A DNA stretch of 8,601 nucleotides from JBLKSS01 sp047607725 (GCF_047607725.1 NZ_JBLKSS010000039.1:1-8601), one strand, 5' to 3'; shown: positions 1 through 6,488, counted from the first letter of the stretch. Numbers and translations: made by a program. Notes: generated from the sequence alone by a model not told the origin.

Positions 1-194
1 AAGATCGTTACGACAAAAGCAGCAGCATCCTGATCAGTCAACTGCCGGTAAAAAAATGGTATGGACTGATAAAAAACCCCACGACAGCTGACGCGTTACT
101 CGATCGGCTAGTACACCCCAGCTATCGACTGGAACTTAAAGGCGAATCACTACGCAAAGAGCAAGGAGTAGCCAGCATAGGAAAAATAGACTAA
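1..194 (+). CDS. istB: IstB, IS21-family transposition helper ATPase (C-terminal part)
   Basis: The reading frame enters at base 3 and ends at TAA 192-194, giving the last 63 residues. IstB is an AAA+ ATPase, related to DnaC, that stimulates and targets the IstA transposase. Family-typical C-terminal segments are visible: DRYDKSSSILISQLP at the start of the piece (an RY...S.ILISQLP block is standard), then DALLDRLVH and LELKGESLRK near the end. The Walker motifs lie upstream, outside the window. The ending after GESLRK is a usual length for the family, so the C-terminus appears natural. istA should be further left. Whether the whole gene is intact cannot be seen. Confidence 0.85.
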   Translation, partial: DRYDKSSSILISQLPVKKWYGLIKNPTTADALLDRLVHPSYRLELKGESLRKEQGVASIGKID

Positions 195-221
195 AACTGA
201 GTCAGAAGATGAGCGAACACG

Positions 222-310
222 TGATCGAATATCACTGGAATGGGTGATCGGAAAATATCGGAATAACTGATCGGATGTCACCGGAACAGATGATCGGATA
301 CGTCGGAATC
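222..310 (+). repeat. Four 20-bp iterons with 23-bp period at the IS21 end
   Basis: Imperfect repeats start at 222, 245, 268 and 291, exactly 23 bp apart. Each begins TGATCGRA and carries a CGGAA or TGGAA block about 13 bases later. They lie between the istB stop codon and the element tip. Multiple terminal repeats of this kind are known for IS21 elements as transposase binding sites, and about two helical turns of spacing would place bound subunits on one DNA face. That binding role is inferred from the family. Confidence 0.8.
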
Positions 311-314
311 TGCA

Positions 315-1228
315 TTGGGGCGCAATAAGTTTTTGCGCACCAGGTAAATGCCGAGCAGCGAGAAGGCAATTAACAGCAGGTCGATGAGCACCAGCCACAG
401 ATTATTATGCAGCAGCTCGAGGGCCAGGCTAATGAGCGAAACACGGTAGGCCATGAACAGCGGCGCATTGGATAACGGCGCCGTAATTTCGAGCATGGCG
501 CCGCTCATCCGGCTGGAAACCCGCGGCGCCTGGGCGTCATCAATATCGTCATCGTCCACGTCGCTGTCCGTGGCGTTTCTGTCGGCGGCGCGATTAAGTG
601 CGAAATTGGCGCGCGCCATATTTAGCGGAATAATATCGTTGATGGGCAAATCGAAGGCGATAATGATCGCCAGATGGCCTGGCTGATTGAAAATCATGTG
701 CTGCGTGAAATAGTAGTCGTTGAGAAAACGATATTTGCGCAGGGGTGAGAAACTTTCGCGTTCATCCAGGATGTTGGCCTGCTGCAGCATTTCGCCGCGG
801 CGAGAATCCACCAGCGAGCCGATATAGCTGTCGCGAAAGCGGGGATTTGTCTCGCGCAGCGGCTGCGTGGAGATGAGCGTCAGGCTGTTATCGCTGCCGT
901 TAAGATAGTACAGGGTGAAGCTGTTATTCTCGGCCCCCCACAGCACGTCAAGATAGCGCGACATCGCCAGCGCGCGGGTGTAGGTCGCGTTTTCATGGCT
1001 GCCGAAAATCATCGCGTCGGTTTTCTTATGGGGTTTATCCACAAAATAGACGTCCGGACGTAGCCGCACCTCTTGAGCGCCGTTGGGCTGCAGCGCCTGG
1101 GGGTCGTTTTTGCCGCTAGCGTCATAAAGCTGATAGGCCGCGACGCGATATTTGTCGATGCGTTTTTGCATGGAGTCGGCAATGGTGCTCAGACTATGCT
1201 GCTTCTCCACCACATAGGTACTGAAAAC
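315..1228 (-). pseudogene. rcsD: rcsD fragment: periplasmic domain and second membrane helix of the Rcs phosphotransfer protein
   Basis: RcsD is the inner-membrane protein that passes phosphate from RcsC to RcsB in the envelope-stress phosphorelay. This open frame of about 304 codons matches the periplasmic part: TRP-like blocks LRPDVYFVDKP, IFGSHENAT, YLDVLWGAENN, YYLNGSDNSL, VDSRRGEMLQQAN, LDERESFS and FNQPGHLAIIIAFDLPIND all correspond to enterobacterial RcsD. It ends with a hydrophobic helix around NNLWLVLIDLLLIAFSLLG. An acidic stretch DSDVDDDDIDD is an unusual insert-like region. The first membrane helix is missing because the 338-bp element abuts at 1229. All cytoplasmic domains (histidine-kinase-like, ABL, HPt) are missing because the IS21 end abuts at 314. 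The longest start available, GTG at 1213, is not a natural start, since homology continues upstream to 1228. It cannot signal. Confidence 0.9.
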
Positions 1229-1566
1229 GTAAGCGCCCCGTGGAGGACGTCTTGAATTATTGGTGGGTTTGTTGTATGAGACAGTAAACCTACGTTACAC
1301 GCTTATGCTCATTGTATTTTCACATTATATTGATTTTAATAACTTTTATTTCCATCCCGGTTTGAATGATATGAAATTAGTGGTTCTGAAGTTTGTGATA
1401 GTGTCCATTAAAATTTAAGTGGACACTATCATCGCCGGATTATCCATGATCTGACAGCCGTCCCTTATAGGATGCGGGTTCACTAGGCATCGTAGTGGAA
1501 CATATTCTTATCGGGCCATACAACAAACCCANCAATAATTCAAGACGTCCTCCACGGGGCGCTTAC
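1229..1566. mobile_element. 338-bp non-autonomous element with 50-bp inverted repeats (MITE A)
   Basis: The element is bounded by 50-bp terminal inverted repeats (1229-1278 and 1517-1566) that begin GTAAGCGCCCCGTGG and are identical apart from an N at 1532. There is no credible gene inside. The interior is AT-rich and holds a 12-bp-arm palindrome at 1396-1431. A second copy of the same length lies at 3568-3905 in opposite orientation, differing at seven positions, all transitions. The GTAAGCG tip is like IS66-family ends, which normally make 8-bp target duplications. The flanking 8 bases here (CTGAAAAC and AATTCCAG) do not match, and the flanking genes differ (rcsD and speB), so this is a recombined rather than a freshly inserted copy. 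IS66 affinity is an inference from the tip only. Confidence 0.88.
1396..1431. repeat. Internal palindrome in MITE A
   Basis: Two perfect 12-base arms, TGATAGTGTCCA and its complement, flank a 12-base AT-rich centre. As RNA it would fold into a stable hairpin without a following U-run, so it is not a standard terminator. The same 36 bases occur unchanged in MITE B at 3703-3738. They could be the abutted ends of another small element or a structural feature of the MITE. Confidence 0.75.
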
Positions 1567-1643
1567 AATTCCAGCGGCAGGCGCAGGAAACCGAAAGCGT
1601 TCGACACCAGCGAATTATCGTAATTATGACCCAGGGTACTCAT
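1567..1643 (-). pseudogene. speB: speB fragment: first 25 codons of agmatinase
   Basis: Agmatinase hydrolyses agmatine to putrescine and urea, the second step of the arginine route to polyamines. The frame reads MSTLGHNYDNSLVSNAF followed by GFLRLPLE, matching the N-terminus of enterobacterial SpeB almost residue for residue, and is cut at 1567 by the inverted repeat of MITE A. Continuing into the element gives one more codon and then TAA, so at most a 26-residue peptide could be made from a normal length near 305. No metal-binding Asp/His residues of the ureohydrolase fold are present. It follows the speA stop by 19 bp, the usual speAB arrangement. The rest of speB, if it survives, is elsewhere in the genome next to another copy of the element. 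Confidence 0.9.
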
Positions 1644-1649
1644 CATCAT

Positions 1650-1654
1650 TCCTT
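1650..1654 (-). promoter_or_regulatory. speB ribosome binding site
   Basis: AAGGA directly precedes three in-frame ATG codons (1649, 1646, 1643). Only the third lies at a workable distance, 6 nt, and it is also the one that begins the conserved MSTLGH sequence, so it is taken as the start. Confidence 0.6.
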
Positions 1655-1662
1655 ACTTAACG

Positions 1663-3567
1663 TTATTCATCTTCCAGGTAAGTGTAACCGTACAGGCCCG
1701 CCTCGAACTCCTCCAGGAATTCGCTTTGCAGCCCGGCATCCAGATCGGTGTCTTTCACCTGGTCACGGAAACGGGTCAGCAGCACATCGGGATCGAGCTG
1801 CACATAGCGCAGCATATCGGCAACGGTATCACCTTCGTCAGACACGTTCATCTCCAGGCTGCCGTCCTTGAACACATACACATCCACCGTGGCGGTATCG
1901 CCGAACAAGTTATGCATGTTGCCGAGGATGTCCTGATAGGCACCCACCATAAAAAAGCCGAGGGCCGGCGGATTATCGGCATCATAAGCGGCATTGGTAT
2001 GGTGGTGGCGATACCGTCGCCGTCAATGTAATGATCAATGGTGCCATCAGAGTCGCAAGTGATGTCAAGTGATGTCAAGCAGCACCGCGCGCCCCTCCGG
2101 CGGCTTATCCAGCCCCGCCAGCGGCAGAACCGGGAACAGCTGGTCTATCCCCCAGGCGTCCGGCATCGACTGGAACAGCGAGAAGTTGACGTACAGCTTA
2201 TCCGCCATACGCTCTTGTAATTCATCGATTATCGGCCGGTGGGCGCGATTGCTTGGATCGAGCTGCGTTTGAATTAAGCGGCAGATGCTGAGATACAGCT
2301 GCTCGGCCCAGGCGCGCTGCGTCAGATCCAGCATACCGTGAGTATATTGCGTATGGACATCATGCAAATCCATTTGGCTGTCGTGCAGCCATTCGCGTAA
2401 CGAGCGACGGTTGCGCGGCTCCTGCATTTCCTGCCAGGTCTGCCACAGGCTTTCCAACGCGCGCGGGGCGTCCGTCTCCGGCGGATGTGGCTCGCTGTAT
2501 TCATTGCGCTCCACGCCGATGACATTGGACACCAGCACCGTATGGTGCGCAGTTACCGCCCGGCCGGACTCGGTAATGACCGTTGGGTGCGGCAGGCCGT
2601 ATTCATTACAGGCATCGCCGATACCCCAGATGATATTGTTGGCATATTCGTTCAGGCCATAATTGGCCGAGCCGTCGGATTGCGAACGGGTGACTTCATA
2701 ATCGACCCCCAGACCGCCGCCGACGTCGAAACATTCAATATGGACACCTAATTTATGCAATTCGACATAAAAACGCGCCGACTCACGCACGCCGGAAGCG
2801 ATATCGCGAATATTCGATAATTGGGAACCCAAGTGGAAGTGCAGTAACTGCAGGCTGTCCAACCGCCTTTTCGCGCGCAGTAGATCGACCAGTTGCAGCA
2901 CCTGTGCCGCCGCCAAGCCAAATTTTGATTTCTCGACGCCGCTCGATTGCCATTTGCCGGAGCCCTGCGAGGCCAGGCGGGCGCGCACGCCGAGGCGCGG
3001 CACCACATTCAACCGTTCCGCCTCCTCCAGCACCAGCGTGATTTCGGAAAGTTTTTCAATCACCAAGTAGACTTTATGGCCAATCTTTTCGCCGATAAGC
3101 GCCAGGCGAATATATTCCCGATCTTTGTAGCCGTTACAGACGATCACCGTGCGGGTCATGCCGGCATGGGCGAGTACCGCCATCAATTCCGCTTTGGAAC
3201 CAGCCTCCAGGCCCAGGGGCTCACCGGAGTTGACCAGCGATTCGATAACGCGGCGGTACTGGTTGACTTTAATCGGGTAAACCAGGAAATAGCCACCCTG
3301 GTAGCCAAAGGAATCGCGCGCCCGCTGAAAAGCGGCGTTAATGGAGTGCAAACGGTGCTGCAAGATCTGCGGGAAGCAGAACAGCGCCGGCAGACGCTGG
3401 CCTTCGGTCTGGCGCTGTTTTACCAGTTCCGCCAGATCGACGCATTCCTCGGGAAAGTCAGGATCCGGGCAAACGCTGATATGACCCAACTCATTGACGT
3501 CGTAGTAGTTATTGCCCCAGTACGTGACATTGTAGGTTCTCAGCATTTTACTGGCGTCGCTGTCGTT
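1663..3567 (-). pseudogene. speA: speA pseudogene: biosynthetic arginine decarboxylase, 5'-truncated and frameshifted
   Basis: SpeA is the PLP-dependent cytoplasmic enzyme making agmatine from arginine. Homology starts at NDSDASKMLRTYN next to MITE B at 3567, so roughly the first 25-30 residues are gone. About 500 residues follow in frame, including FLVYPIKVNQYRRVIE with the PLP lysine (codon 3270-3268), GLEAGSKAEL, FGLAAAQVLQL, HFHLGSQL, DVGGGLGVDYE and TESGRAV. At 2057-2076 the 10-mer AAGTGATGTC is tandemly duplicated and creates a TGA just after LLDIT (2067-2065), immediately before the conserved Cys-Asp of the C-terminal domain. A second lesion, loss of one base near 1989-1990 in what should encode MPxYDADNPP, restores the original phase. 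The last segment (GFFMVGAYQDILGN to YGYTYLEDE, stop 1665-1663) is then clear. Full-length product is impossible. The family length is about 658 residues. Confidence 0.93.
2057..2076. repeat. 10-bp tandem duplication inactivating speA
   Basis: Two adjacent copies of AAGTGATGTC (2057-2066 and 2067-2076) are followed by a further AAG. One copy is what an intact speA requires, since it encodes the LDIT segment. The extra copy shifts the frame by +1 and puts TGA in phase. It is consistent with replication slippage. Confidence 0.9.
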
Positions 3568-3905
3568 GTAAGCGCCCCGTGGAGGACGTCTTGAATTATT
3601 GGTGGGTTTGTTGTATGGCCCGGTAAGAATATGTTCCACTACGATGCCTAGTGAACCCGCATCCTATAAGGAACGGCTGTCAGATCATGGATAATCCGGC
3701 GATGATAGTGTCCACTTAAATTTTAATGGACACTATCACAAACTTCAGAACCACTAATTTCATATCACTCAAACTGGGATGGAAATAAAAGTTATTAAAA
3801 TCAATACAATGTGAAAATGCAATGAGCATAAGCGTGTAACGTAGGTTTACTGTCCCATACAACAAACCCACCAATAATTCAAGACGTCCTCCACGGGGCG
3901 CTTAC
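3568..3905. mobile_element. 338-bp non-autonomous element with 50-bp inverted repeats (MITE B)
   Basis: This is the second copy of the element at 1229-1566, the same length but inverted. Terminal repeats are 3568-3617 and 3856-3905. The left flank is speA and the right flank is maeA. The bordering 8-mers (CTGTCGTT and GATAAAAA) do not match, so there is no target duplication. The terminal repeat supplies a GTG (3639) in phase with the speA remnant, adding 24 residues. On the other side it supplies 18 residues and a TAA (3849-3847) to the maeA remnant. The copy has no gene of its own and must depend on a transposase in trans, possibly an IS66-type enzyme judging by the GTAAGCG tip. Confidence 0.88.
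3703..3738. repeat. Internal palindrome in MITE B
   Basis: The same 12-base arms and 12-base centre as in MITE A, read from the other strand. It is unchanged between copies, although the rest of the element carries seven differences. Confidence 0.75.
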
Positions 3906-4173
3906 GATAAAAAAGCGTTTCATTCGTATCTTGAATATTGCGCAGATAAATGCGGCGATCGATATTTGTGCGGAAATCCTGGTATTGGCGCCAGGCGCGT
4001 TCCGCCTGCTCCTCAATCGTTTCCACCGTATCCGGCAGCAAACCCTGCAAATTGAAATTGTCACGCTCTTCCAGGGAAAAGGTGCTGCCTTTATTCAGCA
4101 GCGGGAATTCCAACAGAATGGGGCCGGCATGGGGTATATACAGGGGACGTTTGCTTTCGTATTCCAGTTCCAT
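3906..4173 (-). pseudogene. maeA: maeA fragment: first 89 codons of NAD-dependent malic enzyme
   Basis: MaeA (SfcA) oxidatively decarboxylates malate to pyruvate with NAD. The frame begins MELEYESKRPLYIPHAGP and continues through LLEFPLLNKGS, NLQGLLPDTVETIEEQAERA and IYLRNIQDTNETLFY, all characteristic of the N-terminus of enterobacterial MaeA. It stops at the inverted repeat of MITE B (3905), then runs 18 residues into the element before TAA. The catalytic Tyr/Lys, the metal site and the NAD-binding domain are absent; the family is about 565 residues long. I chose ATG at 4173 because it gives the usual N-terminus (as I recall for Yersinia-type proteins). A GTG at 4182 is also in frame. It lies 144 bp downstream of cdd on the same strand. 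Confidence 0.9.
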
Positions 4174-4214
4174 TTTCTTCACTCATCGTTACTGATAATG
4201 TTGGCTGTAGGAAC

Positions 4215-4244
4215 AGCATAAGAGATCACGGCGGTGATTGTCCG
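4215..4244 (-). promoter_or_regulatory. Possible maeA promoter with a palindromic spacer
   Basis: On the minus strand CGGACA (4244-4239) and TATGCT (4220-4215) are 18 bp apart, each matching four of six sigma-70 consensus bases. The spacer holds ATCAC-N4-GTGAT at 4225-4238, a possible operator. A perfect 10-bp palindrome, TCCGGCCGGA, lies at 4241-4250. The signals are weak, and the gene they would serve is dead. Confidence 0.3.
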
Positions 4245-4317
4245 GCCGGAGTTGTAATATATTTTTCACCCCGCGCCGATAAGCCCCTCCGTTGGCGGAC
4301 TCACGACGCGCTTTGAA

Positions 4318-5247
4318 TCAAAGGGAGATCGCTAAATGATGCACCTCGTGGCAGCCCAGCGCGGCAAGGGTGACGGCGGTGGCCGGCCATTGTGTTATCG
4401 GCGCATTTTGCCGCTCTGCCAACACCGCCCGCATTATCTGCCGGCTATCGTCGCCGCTGGCGTTCATTAAGATTAACGCGCATTGTAGCGGCGGCAGGCT
4501 AGGATTAAAGGCGGCGTTTTCCGCATAACGTCCCGCATAGATGCGGCCATCCCGCGTCTGCAGCGCGACACCGCTATGGCTTTGACTGTAGGGCGCATGG
4601 CTCTGGTTGACCGCATCAAGGGCCGCGTTTACCAAAGGAGCGTTATCGGCGGGGGCGGCCGCTTTCAGCCCATGGTCTATCCATGTCACGGCGGCGAAAT
4701 GATGGTCTATCTCATCGAGTAGCAGGCTTTGAATGGCGAGATCACGCGGGCCGAAGGCGTCGGGAAGATAGCGCGCCAGCGTCGCGGCGGGGCGCTCGGG
4801 CAGACAGAGAATTAAATCGGTGCCGCTGTTCAATTCATTCATGAACTGCCGGCAGTGGCCGCAGGGCGTATAATTGACCGCCAATGCCCGCAGACGTTTT
4901 TCGCCCCGCAGCCAGGCGTGGGCGATGGCGCTTTGTTCCGCATGCACCGTTTGCTGCAGCGGCGCGGCGTGAAATTCCATATTGGCACCGAAATACAGAT
5001 TGCCGCTGATGCCGCGTGCGATAGCGCCCACGTTAAAATGGGAAAGCGGTGTGATGGCACAGGCGGCAGCGAGCGGCAGCAGCGAGAAACATAACGCGTC
5101 TTCGTCAAGGTCGCAGGCCTGCAAAAGCGCCTTGACCTGACCGGCGCTCAGCCAGCCGGCGAAGTCGTTATGATCGAGCAGCGGTGCCAGCGCATCCCGT
5201 AAAGGTCGGTCGATCGCGCTCAGCGCCGGTACAAAACGAGCAATCAT
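4318..5247 (-). CDS. cdd: Cytidine deaminase
   Basis: Cdd deaminates cytidine and deoxycytidine to uridine and deoxyuridine in pyrimidine salvage; the enterobacterial form is a large homodimer. The 309-residue product has the zinc site intact: His102 and Glu104 in QTVHAEQSAI, Cys129 and Cys132 in YTPCGHCRQFMNELNSG, numbered as in E. coli. FNVGAIARG and FGANMEF precede it. The degenerate C-terminal half is present too, with NQSHAPYSQS, GVALQTRDGRIYAG, YAENAAFNPSLPPLQ and GCHEVHH. It is about 15 residues longer than the E. coli protein, mostly between the two halves (around DHGLKAAAPADNAP). ATG 5247 is preceded by AGGGA at a spacing of about 7. An upstream in-frame codon at 5280 is not conserved. 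It follows yohK by 84 bp, the yohJ-yohK-cdd order known in E. coli. No lesion is seen. Confidence 0.95.
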   Translation of the reverse strand: MIARFVPALSAIDRPLRDALAPLLDHNDFAGWLSAGQVKALLQACDLDEDALCFSLLPLAAACAITPLSHFNVGAIARGISGNLYFGANMEFHAAPLQQTVHAEQSAIAHAWLRGEKRLRALAVNYTPCGHCRQFMNELNSGTDLILCLPERPAATLARYLPDAFGPRDLAIQSLLLDEIDHHFAAVTWIDHGLKAAAPADNAPLVNAALDAVNQSHAPYSQSHSGVALQTRDGRIYAGRYAENAAFNPSLPPLQCALILMNASGDDSRQIMRAVLAERQNAPITQWPATAVTLAALGCHEVHHLAISL

Positions 5248-5331
5248 AGGGGGTCCCTGTTCTTTTGGGCAGACGATCATTGTAAACAGGGATAACGTGA
5301 TTAACTACGATCGATATCTTATCGTTAACAA

Positions 5332-6027
5332 TTAACCGAATAATTTGAGTAATAATGGAAACACAAAGGGGGCGATAAGGGACGTAATAATGCCGCAGAT
5401 AACCAACGCCAGCGAACTGAACGCCCCTTCTTGAAAATCCAGCTCGGCGCAGCGGGCGGTGCCCAGAGCGTGAGACGCGGTGCCCATTGCCAGGCCGCGC
5501 GACGCCCGCGTGGAGATCCGCAGCAGCTTGAACACTCTGTGGCCGAAAACCGCCCCAAGAATCCCGACGAAAATGACGCACACCGCCGTCACGGCGGGAA
5601 TGCCGCCAATGGATTGTGACACCGCCATGGCGATGGGGGTGGTCACCGATTTTGGCAATATCGACGCGGCCATTTCAGGCGAAACGCCCATCCATAGCGC
5701 AATGGCGACGCCGCTTACCATGGCGGTCAGGCCGCCTGCAAAGCAAATGCTGATAATGGATTTCCAGCGGGCGCGAATTTGATGCAGCTGCTCATACAAC
5801 GGATACGCTAGCGCGACCACCGCAGGCTGGAGAAGATCGTTGAGCACCTTGCTGCCGGAGAAATAATGGTTATAAGGTATGCCGGTCGCCAGCAGTAGCA
5901 CGATAATCACCACCATGGAAACCAGCAGCGGATTTAGTAGCGGTATGCGCACCCGATTGGCCAGGCGGCGGGAAGCGAAAAAGACCCCCAGCGTTAACGG
6001 CAGCGACCACCACATATTCTGCAGCAT
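5332..6027 (-). CDS. yohK: YohK, LrgB-family inner-membrane protein
   Basis: This is a 231-residue, strongly hydrophobic protein with several membrane helices, collinear with E. coli YohK, which has the same length. Diagnostic blocks are NDLLQPAVVALAYPLYEQLH (63-82), RARWKSIISICF (85-96), LPKSVTTPIAMAVSQSIGG (124-142), VGILGAVFGH (154-163) and GLAMGTASHALGTARCAEL (178-196). LrgB proteins pair with LrgA proteins in murein-hydrolase regulation in Gram-positives and in organic-acid or glycolate-type transport in related systems; the E. coli role is unsettled. The start ATG (6027) overlaps the yohJ stop as TAATG, with GGAGA 6 nt upstream, so it was probably translationally coupled to yohJ. No lesion is seen, but its partner is interrupted, which may lower its translation. 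Confidence 0.93.
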   Translation of the reverse strand: MLQNMWWSLPLTLGVFFASRRLANRVRIPLLNPLLVSMVVIIVLLLATGIPYNHYFSGSKVLNDLLQPAVVALAYPLYEQLHQIRARWKSIISICFAGGLTAMVSGVAIALWMGVSPEMAASILPKSVTTPIAMAVSQSIGGIPAVTAVCVIFVGILGAVFGHRVFKLLRISTRASRGLAMGTASHALGTARCAELDFQEGAFSSLALVICGIITSLIAPFVFPLLLKLFG

Positions 6028-6431
6028 TAACGATCTCCAACGTCTTGAGGCTGGTCGGCGATGGGGCGCTCGCGATGCACATAATGGGAGCTGAGCCCCA
6101 CCACCACCATCACCATGAGGGTACTGACAGCGCCGGAGACGACGATAGCGCCCAGCTGAGCGGCAAGCTGCTGATAATAATTCATCACCCCGACGCCGAT
6201 AGGAACGAATAACAGCGCCATGTAGCGGATTAACACGTAACAGCCGGGTTTTAACCACAGCGGCGGCACCAGCTGAAAAGAGAGCAACAAAAAAAGCAGC
6301 AACATACCGATAATGCTGCCGGGAATGGCGAATGGCAGCAGCGCGGAAAAGAAGATGCAGGCGTATAAACAAAGCTAAATGAGGATAAATGCCCGGACAA
6401 AGGCCCAAGCGTTAGTCAAAATCTTGCGCAT
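6027..6431 (-). pseudogene. yohJ: yohJ with an amber codon, LrgA-family membrane protein
   Basis: The frame starts MRKILTNAWAFVRAFILI and hits TAG at 6377-6375, codon 19, where the E. coli homologue has Tyr (RAFVLIYACLYAG). Reading past it gives an uninterrupted LrgA-like protein: CLYACIFFSALLPFAIPGS, IIGMLLLFLLLSFQLVP, then PGCYVLIRYMALLFVPIG and VGVMNYYQQLA, ending at TAA 6029-6027. Total length of 134 codons fits the 132-residue family. The stop lies in the first membrane helix, so no functional protein is expected without readthrough or restart; ATG 6305 could give a 92-residue stump. ATG 6431 is preferred over ATG 6440 because AGGA (6443-6440) is 8 nt before the former and overlaps the latter. 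A single base change separates it from an intact gene. Confidence 0.88.
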
Positions 6432-6458
6432 AGTAGCCATCCTAACGATGATGCATTT

Positions 6459-6488
6459 ATCATACAATTAAACGTTAACCTATGCCAG
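6459..6488 (-). promoter_or_regulatory. Possible promoter for yohJ-yohK
   Basis: On the minus strand TATGAT (6464-6459, five of six consensus bases) is preceded, 18 bp away, by CTGGCA (6488-6483, four of six). Initiation about 7 bp downstream of the -10 would leave a leader of roughly 20 nt before the AGGA and ATG 6431 of yohJ. It is a prediction by eye only. Confidence 0.4.

Larger units (their letters stand above)
1..314 (+). mobile_element. IS21-family insertion sequence, right end (partial)
   Basis: This is the distal end of an IS21-family element whose remainder lies left of the window. It contains the end of istB, a roughly 120-bp non-coding tail with four iterons, and a terminus reading ...ATCTGCA at 308-314. 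IS21-family elements usually start TG and end CA, and carry multiple short terminal repeats bound by the IstA transposase, so all three signs agree. I place the boundary at 314 because rcsD homology on the minus strand stops there (last rcsD-like residues LLRPN). The 4-5 bp target duplication cannot be checked because the other end is outside the window. The exact subtype is not determined. Confidence 0.85.

Noticed and set aside
222..310. CRISPR-like regularly spaced repeats
   Set aside because: Repeats of about 20 bp have only 3-bp gaps, so there are no spacers, and they lie inside an IS21 terminus.
278..314. Natural C-terminus of rcsD ending in SDVSDHLFR
   Set aside because: Those residues are the IS21 terminal iteron read on the minus strand, after the TGCA tip at 314.
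2947..3594. 215-codon open frame on the + strand
   Set aside because: It is antisense to the well-supported speA reading frame and has no family resemblance; GC-rich coding DNA commonly leaves such shadows.
1229..3905. A composite transposon carrying speAB between two inverted elements
   Set aside because: The speAB pair is itself cut at both edges and there are no outer target duplications. The elements encode no transposase. Recombination between dispersed copies explains the layout better.
5248..5331. CRP or CytR operator upstream of cdd
   Set aside because: No convincing paired half-sites; only a lone TACAAT-like -10 without a good -35.
5332..6408. A single 358-residue membrane protein spanning yohJ and yohK
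   Set aside because: The first third is yohJ DNA read out of frame. True homology shows yohK starting at 6027 and yohJ in another phase with an amber codon.
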